From: Rhodeus uyekii
Taxonomy: Eukaryota; Chordata; Actinopteri; Cypriniformes; Acheilognathidae
Length of the DNA: 64,000 bases
Assembly (NCBI GenBank): GCA_037043235.1
Contig: JAWRVZ010000004.1
Span: forward strand, 4,927,501-4,991,500
Reading direction: 5' to 3'
In this document: piece by piece, positions 45,159 to 55,723 of the stretch
How the letters are laid out: the number at the start of each line of letters is the position of its first letter
How positions within the stretch are numbered: position 1 is the stretch's first letter
Position numbers and translations under genes: made by a program
The notes under the pieces: generated by a model
Database searches by the model: none
Seen by the model: the letters and a program-made list of their open reading frames with translations, nothing else
What the model was told of the DNA's origin: nothing

Positions 45159-46898
45159 TCAATGAAAATCAAAACAGGACAACCAAGAAAAAAAAAAACA
45201 AATACCAAAAAGTTCAAACCACAAAACCCAGAAAAAAACAGTCCACATAACCAGAAAAAGAAATACCCAACAGTACATAATGTCCAGGGAGGGAGGAACA
45301 GGGGGAATGAGCCAGGGTGGCTCAAGCAGGGCCGGCAGATCGGGCGGAACTGGCGGATTGAGCCAGGTGGGCTCCGCCAAAGCCGACAGATCGGGCGGAG
45401 CCGGCGGATTGAGCCAGGTGGGCTCCGCCAAAGCCGGCAGATCGGGCGGAACTGGCGGATTAAGCCAGGTGGGCTCCGGCAGAGTCGGTGGATTGGGCGG
45501 GTCCGGCAGGGCCGGAGTGTCAGGTTCGGCCCGCGGGTCGGGCGGGCAGAGTTCAGGGTCGGCCCGCGGGTCAAGCGGGCAGAGTTCAGGGCCGGCCCGC
45601 GGGTCAGGCAGGCAAAGTTCAGGTTCGGCCCGCGGGTCAGGCAGACCGAGTTCAGGTTCGGCCCGCGGGTCAGGCAGACCGAGTTCAGGTTCGGCCCGCG
45701 GGTCAGGCAGGTAGAGTTCAGGTTCGGCCCGTGGGTCAGGTGGGCAGAATTCAGTCCGTGGCGCCGGCACGGCGAGGCGTGCACGGGGCACCGGCAGGAC
45801 GCGGCGCGCACGAGGCGCCGGCAGGGCGAGAAGTCTTGGTGGTGCCGGCAAGGCAAGAAGTCTCAGGGGCGCCGGCAGGGCGAGAAGTGTCGGGGGCGCC
45901 GGCAAGGCGAGAAGTCTCGGGGGCGCCGGCAAGGCGCGAAGTCTCGGGGGCGCCGGCAGGGCGGGAAGTCTCGGGGGCGCCGGCAGGGCGGGAAGTCTCG
46001 GGGGCGCCGGCAAGGCCAGTAGTCTCGGTGGCGCCGGCAGGGCGGGACGCGCACGGGGTGCCGGCAGGGCGAGACGCGCACGGGGAGCCGGCATGACAAA
46101 GCGCCTCGGGGTGGCTTTCGGGACTGGCGGACCGGAGGACGTCCTTCTCCTCCTCCTCCGTCTACGAAGGCTTCGAGCGGCCTCCGGAACGGCGACCCTC
46201 TGACTGTCTACCGGCTCTGGGACGACGACCCCCTGGATGGCTGCAGGTTCTGGGACGACGACCCCTTGACTGGCTGCGGGCTCTGGGACGATGGCCCCTT
46301 GGCTGGCTGCAGGCTCTGGGACGACGACCCCTTGACTGGCTGCAGGCTCTGGGACGACGGCCCCTTGGCTGGCTGCAGGCTCTGGGACGACGACCCCTTG
46401 ACTGGCTACCGGCTCTGGGACGACCGGCAGGTCAGGCAGGCAGGGCTCTGGGTCGGTCGGCGGGTCAGGCAGACAGGGCTTTGGGTCGGCCGACGGGTCA
46501 TGCAGATAGGGCGCTGGAACAGCGGCCTCTGGGCCGGCAGTCCTTCTCCTTCCCCGCCTTCGTCTCTGGGACACCATGGCTCCGGAATTCCCCTTGATTG
46601 TAGCTGGAACAATCGGTTTAGGGATCGATCTCTGTTCCCTTAGCCGGATGTGACCCACGAATTCCCAGAAGCTAAGGTTCTCCAGCTTGTCAAAGTCCCA
46701 ATAGATTAGGGGCCGGTCGAGGCAAAGGTTAAAAGCTTCCTTCAGCTCAGCCTCAGTATAATCCAGATCCTCCATCTTGACCAGGAATTTGCAAGCTAAG
46801 TCACTCACGTCAGTGCCCAGCTGACGGAAGTATTCCGCGTTGATTCTCTGAATCATCTGAACCAAAGCGGACGGTCTGGATGTGAAGGTGCCGTTCAT
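45159..46898 (-). CDS. retroelement protein: N-terminal domain plus proline-rich repeats
   Basis: One uninterrupted frame; the first in-frame ATG is at 46898 (start of MNGTFTSRPSALVQMI), giving 579 residues. The frame is open upstream from just inside the LTR boundary. The first ~90 residues look helical and charged, including DLDYTEAELKEAF and DKLENLSFWEFVGHI. They are followed by an arginine-rich patch, then four tandem arrays: PEPAASQGVVV (11 aa), ALPAPPRLL-type (9-10 aa), PDPRAEPELCL (11 aa) and LAEPTWLNPPVPPDLPA (17 aa, 51 bp units). The C-terminus is strongly hydrophobic with many F, W and L. No protease, reverse transcriptase, RNase H or integrase motif is present. A gag-like or accessory role is inference. 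Confidence 0.65.
   Translation of the reverse strand: MNGTFTSRPSALVQMIQRINAEYFRQLGTDVSDLACKFLVKMEDLDYTEAELKEAFNLCLDRPLIYWDFDKLENLSFWEFVGHIRLREQRSIPKPIVPATIKGNSGAMVSQRRRRGRRRTAGPEAAVPAPYLHDPSADPKPCLPDPPTDPEPCLPDLPVVPEPVASQGVVVPEPAASQGAVVPEPAASQGVVVPEPAASQGAIVPEPAASQGVVVPEPAAIQGVVVPEPVDSQRVAVPEAARSLRRRRRRRRTSSGPPVPKATPRRFVMPAPRARLALPAPRARPALPAPPRLLALPAPPRLPALPAPPRLPALPAPPRLRALPAPPRLLALPAPPTLLALPAPLRLLALPAPPRLLALPAPRARRVLPVPRARLAVPAPRTEFCPPDPRAEPELYLPDPRAEPELGLPDPRAEPELGLPDPRAEPELCLPDPRAGPELCPLDPRADPELCPPDPRAEPDTPALPDPPNPPTLPEPTWLNPPVPPDLPALAEPTWLNPPAPPDLSALAEPTWLNPPVPPDLPALLEPPWLIPPVPPSLDIMYCWVFLFLVMWTVFFWVLWFELFGICFFFSWLSCFDFH
45295..46440. repeat. GC-rich minisatellite arrays within the retroelement
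   Basis: Adjacent tandem arrays of about 51 bp, 33 bp, 27-30 bp and 33 bp units, in + strand order. They are GC-rich with many GGCGCCGGC motifs, in contrast to AT-rich flanks. All but the matching - strand frame are taken as non-functional. Confidence 0.85.
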
Positions 46899-46947
46899 GT
46901 TCACAAACAAATCCTTCCCCACTGAGTCCAAAAGGTTCGTGTCGTTC

Positions 46948-47360
46948 TGTCACGGTATTGATACGGGAGGACTCAATTGCGGGGTAGCATAAGGATTTAT
47001 TATAACAAAGAAACATAAATCAGAACTTACAAAGAAATGCCCACGAGGGGGAAAACATAACTAAACTAGAACAAACTGAAAACCAGACATAATCACGGGT
47101 ACTCAAGAGAAACAGGCAGGACCAGGAACACATCTCACGAGGGGTATCAAAAGACAACGACACGACACAGGACAGCAAACACACTGGGGTTAAATAGGGA
47201 ACACATGAGGGAGGTGATGAGAGACAGCTGGGAATGATTATAGGGAACAAGGAGGCGGGGCAGATGCTAACGAGACACACACACACAGGAGAGAGAGCAG
47301 TGCCACGGTTCAGTCACTGGAAACCCTGGAACCGGAACTGAGCCTGACAGAACCGTGACA
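46948..47360 (-). repeat. 5' LTR (element on - strand)
   Basis: 413 bp, same signals as the other LTR. Ends in TG...CA with a 9 bp terminal inversion (TGTCACGGT/ACCGTGACA). The element's ORF begins about 50 bases downstream. Confidence 0.93.
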
Positions 47361-47365
47361 GCTTG

Positions 47366-50300
47366 GATGTACACGATTTTGTTGGAAAATTGCATCATGA
47401 TATTGCTCTTTGGCTTATGGCTGATTAGTAGTGACTATTCTAAGCTGTTGTAATACATGTAGCCTCCTATAAATGTTAGCCATATATACTACTTGATGTC
47501 TTGCTTGGAATCATTTTATTTTGAATGGCTGTCAATGGATAAAGATGCTTTTGAAATCATACAGTGTAGTTTTGTTAGCTACTAGCAGAGGCTAACAGAT
47601 CCATGCTAAGCTAGCCTATCAAACATTTGAACCTTGTTCTTCCTCTCATCAGTATTCTAGGTTTTGATTTGTGCTGCTAATTTAGATGACTGTCTTAGAT
47701 TATAAATTGTTTTGGTCTCATTAGTTATCATAGCTCTTGATGAGAACGAGAGAGATCCACTTGACTTTTAATCTTTTGTTGCGATTGCATCTAAGGACTG
47801 ATACTTCTTGTTATGCGCACAGCCCGCATTTAAGTGGAGAAATCTTTCCTCATTTAGATGATGAAGAGGAAACTTACTCAGCAACGGTTTGCAGACTGTG
47901 TTTACGAAGCATTTCAAAGAGACAGTTGAGAACTAGCGCACTTGAGGGAAAATCACAAAACCCAGAGCATATCAATCTCTTTTCATTTTTTAGACTTAAC
48001 CTTGGCACTAAATTCACTTTGTGAGAAAAAAAACGTTTATTTTTTTAGCAATATAAGTAAATAGAGCTTGCAGTCAGCATTTATTGAATATGACAGTTCT
48101 TTATACTGCAACATCTTGAGTGTTTATGCAAACAACATCACATCTTTGATTGGTTTGCAGACATTATCCAGAGACAATAGTACTCCACTATGAATGTTTC
48201 ATTGTTTAAATACACTTTATTTTTCTAGTGTATTTGTAAATACAATTTGTCAAAAGTTTTTACGAATCCTGATGATTGTTATTCAGCAATTTAATCATAC
48301 CATTTGTTAATGTCAATATTGATGAATATTAACAAGATACATACTATACTTATTTTTATTTCATGTTAGTCATTATAAACTAATGTTAATGTATGGAAAT
48401 TTATTGTAAAGTAATACCAATTTTATTTTTATTTTATAAATTTTGAATTACAAACTTTGGACCCTATAGTCCAAAGTTCCACATAATCATGGAAAAGCAC
48501 AGAAAAAAAGTACATTTTACATAACAATTGGCTCATTAAACCACTTGGCCAACTTTTCTACTGTCAAAAATCTCCCAAAGTACTGCTAGATGTATAGAAC
48601 TCCTGGAGAACAGATGCATGATGTTATCGAAGCTGTGTGAGTGAGCCAATCATGCTTGGGCGAGATGGGAGGATAACCTATAGCATGTCTCTTTTCCAAC
48701 TTTTCTCTTCGCAACAGTATCAGCCTGACGTAATCAAAACATATCCTCTGCTGCCTGTTGACTGCTTTGAAAAAGCAACAATAACAGACATCTACTCACG
48801 CAATGCTGGGTAACACACACAAAGCGGGAAAGATATTGATCCCTTCTGGTAATTCCACCGTATTGTTTTCATTTTAGGGTAAATCATGTGTCCCACACAC
48901 TTTGATGTTTGTATTTCCCTTATGTGGGTGTAATAAGTAGAGCAAAGATATTATTTACAATTTGCTGTAGAATTTTGATTCAAGTTTAGAAGTTTGACTT
49001 ATCCAAGTTTGATTGAATCACCCAGAATCTTCACTCAGTGGGTTATTTATGTGTTTTAGCCAGTGTCAGCATCAACATAAGTAAGGAAAACATTGAGACT
49101 GTAGACGTTATGCTATACATACTGTACATGGAGTCTATGCGTGCCATCAAAAAATGCTAAGTCAAATACCCCCATCACCCTTGAGGAACAAAGGCGTTCC
49201 TGGCCGATTATCTCTATGGCGTGCGGCAGTAGTGAGAGTGGCTCTTAGACATTGAGACCATCCATTTGCTTTGTTTTAGACAAAGTGTCTGCATTTGTTT
49301 GAGTCTGAAAGATTAAGACGATAGCTGAAGATGATACAGGTTAACACACAGATAAAATATACCACAAAATGCTAGCCATGTTTAACATAGTGAGCTCTTC
49401 AGCATTTCACTTGTTCAGGGTAAAAATTGCAATTATTATTACATTTTAAAATAAAAATGTAATAATTATTTAATTACAGAATTAATTAAATTTTTACATA
49501 CAGAATTAATTACATTTTCAAATAATTAATTCTGCAAATAATCATCTAAGATGCATTTGTATTGCGACGACAACGTTTTCTAGCATGTCTTCAAAGATAA
49601 CATCTTTTTATTTGATACAATTACCACAAATCTTTTTTTTAATGTTCATGTGTCCTTCACTTCCAAAGTGTTAATGTTAGTTTGCGTTTATTTTCAACCA
49701 ATGTAGGTTTGGATTTTGTTTTCCCTAATAATAACAACCTTCATTTAAAAAATGCATTTTGTGTTTACTTGTGTTATCTTTGACTAATATTTAAATGTGT
49801 ATGATGATCTGAAACATTTAAGTGTGACAAACATGCAAAAAATCACTTTTTCACACCACTCTATGTCTATTCTCCATAATAGACGTAGATAATATATCAG
49901 TTTGCCTCCACCTCCTCTTGTCTATCTTCTCAGACTCTCCTTAGCACAGTTTTCCAAACTATTGTAATTACATATTCAGATTGGGAAAGTTCAGGGAAGA
50001 GCAGCGGTGATTCCAACTTCAGTAAGATTTTATAGTGTTACAGTAGTGAAATTACAAATAAGAAATATACATTCTGAGACATGAAATGAATAACTGGGAA
50101 TTGTATAAATACTGAATCATCCTTCTCCCATTTTCACCTTAAAACTTTTGGGTAGGTTGTGCTTGCATATACTAGATAAAATGGAAATGATCACTCAATG
50201 CTTTGAAAAATATATGCTAAAGAGCTTTGAGAAATATATGACCAGTTAATACATTTATTGTTCTTTTTTTTCTTCATTATTTTCATCTAATTACTAAGGA

Positions 50301-53300
50301 GCAGTGTTGAAACAACGACATTATAGGAGCTTAGAGAATATTTCTCAACAAATTTATGGTATATGTACATGAAAACCAATTTGTTATTAACTTCCATACT
50401 ACTAGGATGACTTTCCACTGGATGTTTGAACATAACGGACACATTCAGACACAAAAGCAGTTAGTTCTAGAAATTATGTTGAGGGGTATGACTTGACTCT
50501 GAGTTTTTACTGGGGTTCAGATCTGGATTTTGTTTTGGACAATCCACACCAAACGTGGTAAACCACTTTTTTATGGACTTTGCTTTGTACACAAGGGCAT
50601 TGTTATACTGTAATAAAACTGTTGCCACAAAGTTGGAAGCACAAAATTATTTAAAATAGTATTGTATGAGGGTGCATTAAGTTTCTCTGAAATTAAAAGG
50701 CCAAGTCAAACCTATTAAATTGAAGGGGATGTCTATACTTTTGGTCATGTTGGTTTGGTGCTATTATTCTGGAGTTAATCTTCATGAAAAACTGTAATCT
50801 TGCAATTGTACATTTTACAGAGAGGATATAAATTATAGGTAAAATATCCAAAAACCACTAGATCAATGTTATATATTTTGTTGACTTGTGTATTTGTATT
50901 TCATGTATCCAACAATGTTTAAATCCAGAGAAGTCAGTTAGTTTAATCAGCGTCATACCTGTGTATTTGTGTCGCCTGTCAAATCTGCGTTACTCTTGAC
51001 CCTATGTTCTTACAATGCTGATAATAATCACACAATATTACCTTAATTCATATGTAAAAAAAATACAATAATGGACAAATTAGATTTTATACTTTCTGAA
51101 GAAATTGTTAGTGGTTCCAACCCTGTTCATGGAGAAAAATGCTCCAGTAGTAATGAAAAGATTTCTTCTGAACTCTGTCATGGAGACTAGCATGTATAAA
51201 CCTTAAGTCATTGAGCGTACATCGACACTCATCGTTGTGGTGCATTGTGGGATTGAATGATTGCACTCGATAGTGTCCACAATGATTTCAGACACCACTA
51301 CAAATGGCTGTCCCCTCAAATAGTGCCCTATTCAAGGGTATAGGGGGTGATTTCCGATACCGACTTGGATTTGTGTTTGCTTGGTTAGTAAGAGTTAGAA
51401 AATTTAGTGTTGTGTGCCTCAAGGAACAGGGTTGGGAAACACTGTGCTAGGATGTTCTAGGTAGTTACCAGGTGGTTCCTAGGGTGTTCTGGTTGGTTAC
51501 TAGGTGGTTTCTAACTGGCTCAAGTAAACAGAGCCTATCCTAAAATCTCTGTAACAAGTGGTACTCTAGATGCCGCCCAGATCCCTCCATCATCTTTTAA
51601 ATTTTAAGGTAAAAAAATGTCAAGTAGAATGCAAAATAAATTATAACCAAATATTTAATTGACAAAATACACTATTTAGGTATCATTCATGTCCGTAGCA
51701 AAATTAATAAGGATATGGGTTAAGCTACAAGTCAAAATGTTGTTTTGGATAACAACAAGGATATAATAAGGATATGGGTTAAGCTACAAGTCAAAATGTA
51801 ACAATATGTGTTAAGACTTCATCCCTGCGAAGTAGTTGAATCTGCAGGAATAGAAAAAGGTGATGGACAGAGAGACAAAGAGAGAAACTGACAAACTGAG
51901 ATGGATAAAGGACCTGATGATCTGCTGATTGGTTTCTTCTCTCAGTGATACCCAATCAGACCCCTTTAATCACACTGCACATGTCCTTCCTGGCAGCAGG
52001 GGACCGCAGGGAGACCTTCACCACTTCGAACACACTATCTGCTCCCATCCGCCACCTACGCTTCACTTGCTTGTTATTTGATGTGAAATGGAATTAAAGC
52101 TGGGCCGTATTACCCCCAGACAGTAATTATCACTGAATTTCCCCTGCGACATCCCTCAGTTCGCACACTTTTATTCCCTTATCAACACAAGGTGAGAGAC
52201 ATTCTGACAGCCAAGGTCAACACAGACATGCCTTCAGTGACCCGGAGAAGACACTTCATACGCTAATGCTGTTTAAACACAAAAGAGAATGAGATACTGG
52301 AGTGATGTATATATTTATTTTTCTATGTAGGTGTTTGGAACATGTCAAAACATTTTGGGCTGCTCTGTCAGATTTTTTGGACACTGACATTTTGACAGTT
52401 TAAGCAAACATTCCACAATCAACTTGAGACGGCGTAGCGAGACGTGACGTTTTATGTGGGAAATCTTTCTAGGGTACAGCACAAATTTTCTGCTTGTCAT
52501 GTTTTTGGCCTGCAATCATCCATAATAGCATATATCATATAATATACGTTTTTAGCATATTAGTTTGAATTTATGTGCTTTTGTGCACATACTTTAGGGA
52601 AATTGGAGGAGGTTTGGTTGGTGGACAGCAGCCAGATTGTATTTCTTTCTTTATAACTTCATTCACAATCACAATTTGGGCATTTGTACTGCAGCAAAAA
52701 TATACAGATGATTTTCAATACTTCTTTCCGCAAACAGGACGTTATTGTTGAAGTCAGATTTACCGCCTGTCGTGTATAAGGCCGTGATTTGATTAAAAAG
52801 TAATATCTGAATCTTCACTCATGGGGCTGAAAGCAAGAGTATTATCTTGTCATTGACAGGATTAGTCTTGATGGAGAATGGCTGTACATGCAATAACTGC
52901 TCTATCTATCATCTACAGTATCCCTCTGCTTATGTTTCTCTGTGTGGGGGAAGATGATGGGGGGTACAAATAACTTGTGTAAATGCTATAGTAGCATTTG
53001 TCTTTCAATTGCTCTGTCATTGGCTGTTCCGATTTCTTATGTTTTTTTTTTCTTCCGTTTTTTTAATAAACTGAGCATATGCTACGTTCATACGACGATC
53101 ATATTACGTTACAAACATATTACTGTTGTTTTTAGCATGCACCATACTGGTAACATCAAAAATTAATCATAAGTTGCCTCAAAATCTAAAGAAAATAATA
53201 AGGAATTATGATTTTTACAGTCATTTTACTTTGTGTAATCCTCATTCTTGTATTATTACTGTAGTGAATACAAATATATAAAAACTGTAGTACTTTTAAG

Positions 53301-54867
53301 TGAAAAAAGTACTGTATTGTTTTATTTGAATCAACATAAGTTGAAGTCAGCAAAACGAACAACTGGGTTCATAAATACTACATCCTTAATCCTTTTACAG
53401 TTACAGAAACGTGAAATGTATTGTTTTGTCATCAGTTAAATTATGAATCGGGCTTGGGATGTGTTTGATGAAAAATGTGATGTGCTTAAAAATAATGTCA
53501 GAATACAAACAATATTAATGGAAATTCTATTTCATTACATTTTATTATGTGGTATGACCAAGGCATAATCATGCCGACAGGTTTTGTGAGATTAAACTAT
53601 TTTCTGCATACTTGAAAGCAGAATTTTGAAATCGATGTGGTCAAAACCATCTTGTGACTTACATCATCTTTTATTTAGGAGGAAAGCTTTTTAAACTTTT
53701 AAACAGAAGTCATTAGATACAAGCGAGATTCCTGTAGTGATTTTAATGGTGTGCTGCTTACCTCTCAAGAGTGACGGAGCCTCTTGAAGGATGTCAGCAC
53801 AGCAGGACGTGCTGTGGAAGAGACTTACACGATTAATCACTTCCCTTTGGATGTGCTGTTTTGCTGAAACCCATTTCCTCTGGCCCTAAAAATCAGTGTG
53901 AGGAGCCAGTTTAAAGCCCACTGGGGAGGAAGGACCAACTTTGAGCTGTTGCTTTTGGCCTCTCAGGTTTATGTGGCTAGTAAAAATGTACCAAGAAAGT
54001 GGCACCAGAGGGCGGTTTTGGTATTTAGATGAACAAAAAACGAAGTCTAAATGTAGAACGTACTATTATAGTGTTTCAGCTTTTATGAAAGCAGTGTCCG
54101 TGCATTTTAGAAAATTGCTACCACTCTCTAGATATGGAAACCGGCTCTGTATTTTGCACTCCATCTAAAGCTCATCAAATTCAATCGACTTATATCTATT
54201 TTGTTTACATGATCCATCAGTACTGTGAATATGTCCAAGGGGTCTAACTCGTGACCTTCACATCGCCCTCTGGGGTTTCAGATTGGTTTGGACGTTTGTT
54301 TAAGAATTCCATTTAACCCTGCAGCAAACAATCTTGTTCCTCTGTGAAAGGTGATGTCAGTTGTGATCAGTGGATCTACCTTGTTCTCCCCGGAGAGCCA
54401 CAAATCCATTCTATACAAACTTCTCTCATTGTTTCTCTCTCTCCTCTTGGTAGGTACAGCAAGAATCCAAACTTGAGACCTTACGCAAACAAGCGTCGGA
54501 GGCCAATGCAATCACAACCGAAGGCAGTGTGGTGTCAAAGATCAGCAGAAACATGTGAGACCCATTTGGTGGATAATAAGATTTTAGATGGGAAGGCGTG
54601 AAGATTGTACTGATTATCAACACAAAAGGGACTGAGGTACTGATTTTAAGTCAATGCTTGTCTACATCAGTCTGCATTTTAAGAATGTGCAATGTTTAGA
54701 CGAATGCATGTGATGAGAACATGTTTGAGCCATATTTCACCACAAAAGAAAAAGAAACCATTATTATTATATAACTATAATGAATATTATAATTATGAGT
54801 GCTATTTTATTGTAAAGAGAATTTAAGTCTAATTTTACAGGAGCAAGTAACATTTAATAAATGGAGA
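47366..54867. other. no recognised gene
   Basis: Contains a TTAATGTTA-type repeat copy near 48185-48430, a degenerate GGTTACTAGGTGG-like short repeat at 51440-51530 and a 59 bp-spaced direct repeat at 51711-51800. A non-repetitive, moderately GC-rich stretch at 51900-52250 may be conserved non-coding DNA. No exon was identified. Confidence 0.5.
51708..51800. repeat. short direct repeat
   Basis: The sequence GGATATGGGTTAAGCTACAA with following GTCAAAATGT occurs at 51711 and again at 51770, offset 59 bp. Confidence 0.85.
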
Positions 54868-54869
54868 TA

Positions 54870-55210
54870 CAGTAATCCCTTGCCACTTCACAGTTCAAGT
54901 TTCACGGCCTCAGTGCATCGCAGACTTTTCAAAAATATTCATCCAAAAATATCGCCATATCGGCAGCCGAAAGCAGCATTGTTTTATCGTGATTCGCGAG
55001 AGAAACGGTTCCCCAGGGTGCCAGACAGAGAGAGAAAGAGACTTTGTACACACACACGGGAACTCATACAAGGCACGTGATTGGTTCCCGGCGCGAGATC
55101 GACGAATGAGAGCACGAGTGGATGTATCCCGTGAGCTGATTGGCTGATCCTACTTTGCGGATTGCGGGGGTTTATGGTTCACATTAACCTCAATAAACGA
55201 GGGATCACTG
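54870..55210. mobile_element. 341 bp pogo/Tigger-type MITE
   Basis: Left end CAGTAATCCCTTGCCACTTC; right end, read inversely, CAGTGATCCCTCGTTTATTG. Flanked by TA at 54868-54869 and 55211-55212. The interior has CpG-rich sequence but no transposase. Confidence 0.75.
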
Positions 55211-55272
55211 TATTATTTTATTATTCAAATAACAGAGAATACATTTTTTTAAATAATGAATAAAATAAATAT

Positions 55273-55715
55273 GGTAAACCTGTGATATAGCTTGGGCAAT
55301 TACCTACTAGCACCAGCAGGGGACCCACGGTACCCACTACCATACTACCCTACCAAATGCTTTAGCAGACAATTTTTTTTATGAAATAAATTTAAATCAG
55401 AAATTTTGATCATTTAAATCCACAATGGCTGGAAGACCACGAGCGTCAACGACTATTGTACCACCGAGTAAAAATGAATGTTAAACGAAGTGTGGCGATT
55501 GTCGACGCTTTCACCATATTTGCAACAACCTGATTCGGCATTATAGTGGTGTGTAAACTTGAAACTGTATTAACAACAGCTTTATTGGGTGTCTTTTCAT
55601 GTTATTAAAGCTGTTTTGGGTCTATTTTAATGTTATTACTTACCGACACTATATCTGAACTTTACCCCCTGCTGGTGCTACTAGGTAATTACCAACGCTA
55701 TATCGCAGGTTTACC
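55273..55715 (+). mobile_element. 443 bp hAT-type element with target duplication
   Basis: Terminal inverted repeats of about 50 bp start GGTAAACCTG and share AATTACCTA, TAGCACCAGCAGGGG. The perfect 8 bp flanks ataaatat (55265-55272 and 55716-55723) are a hAT-style target duplication. The interior holds a remnant of a transposase start. Confidence 0.8.
55425..55556 (+). pseudogene. hAT transposase BED-finger remnant
   Basis: From ATG 55425 the frame reads MAGRPRASTTIVPPSKNEC, a stop at 55482-55484, then TKCGDCRRFHHICNNLIRHY to a second stop at 55554-55556. The C-x2-C spacing followed by a spaced H suggests a decayed BED zinc finger. The assignment is tentative because the catalytic region is absent. 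Confidence 0.4.
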
Positions 55716-55723
55716 ATAAATAT

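Larger units (their letters stand above)
44584..47360 (-). mobile_element. young non-autonomous LTR retrotransposon
   Basis: Two 413 bp direct repeats (44584-44996 and 46948-47360) start TGTCACGGT and end ACCGTGACA and differ at a single base (T at 44759, C at 47123). The flanks gcttg at 44579-44583 and 47361-47365 form a 5 bp target duplication. On the - strand a purine tract (GAGGGGGGGTAG, complement of about 44997-45008) precedes the 3' LTR, fixing the orientation. Internal sequence is 1951 bp with one long ORF and no pol, protease or integrase. No TGG primer-binding site is evident immediately after the 5' LTR. The near-identity of the LTRs implies a recent insertion, so an autonomous partner presumably supplied enzymes. 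Confidence 0.93.

Noticed and set aside
44903..45856. 317-codon minus-strand frame overlapping the main retroelement ORF
   Set aside because: It is a shifted frame of the same tandem repeats running into the 3' LTR, without a domain.
45162..46096. Long plus-strand open frames (up to 286 codons) across the retroelement
   Set aside because: They are mirror frames of GC-rich repeats with unit lengths divisible by three; their translations are repetitive G/R/S-rich sequence and the LTR signals point to the other strand.
46899..46931. Start of the retroelement ORF at 46931
   Set aside because: The codon there is TTG. The first in-frame ATG is at 46898, so the shorter protein is reported, although the frame is open upstream.
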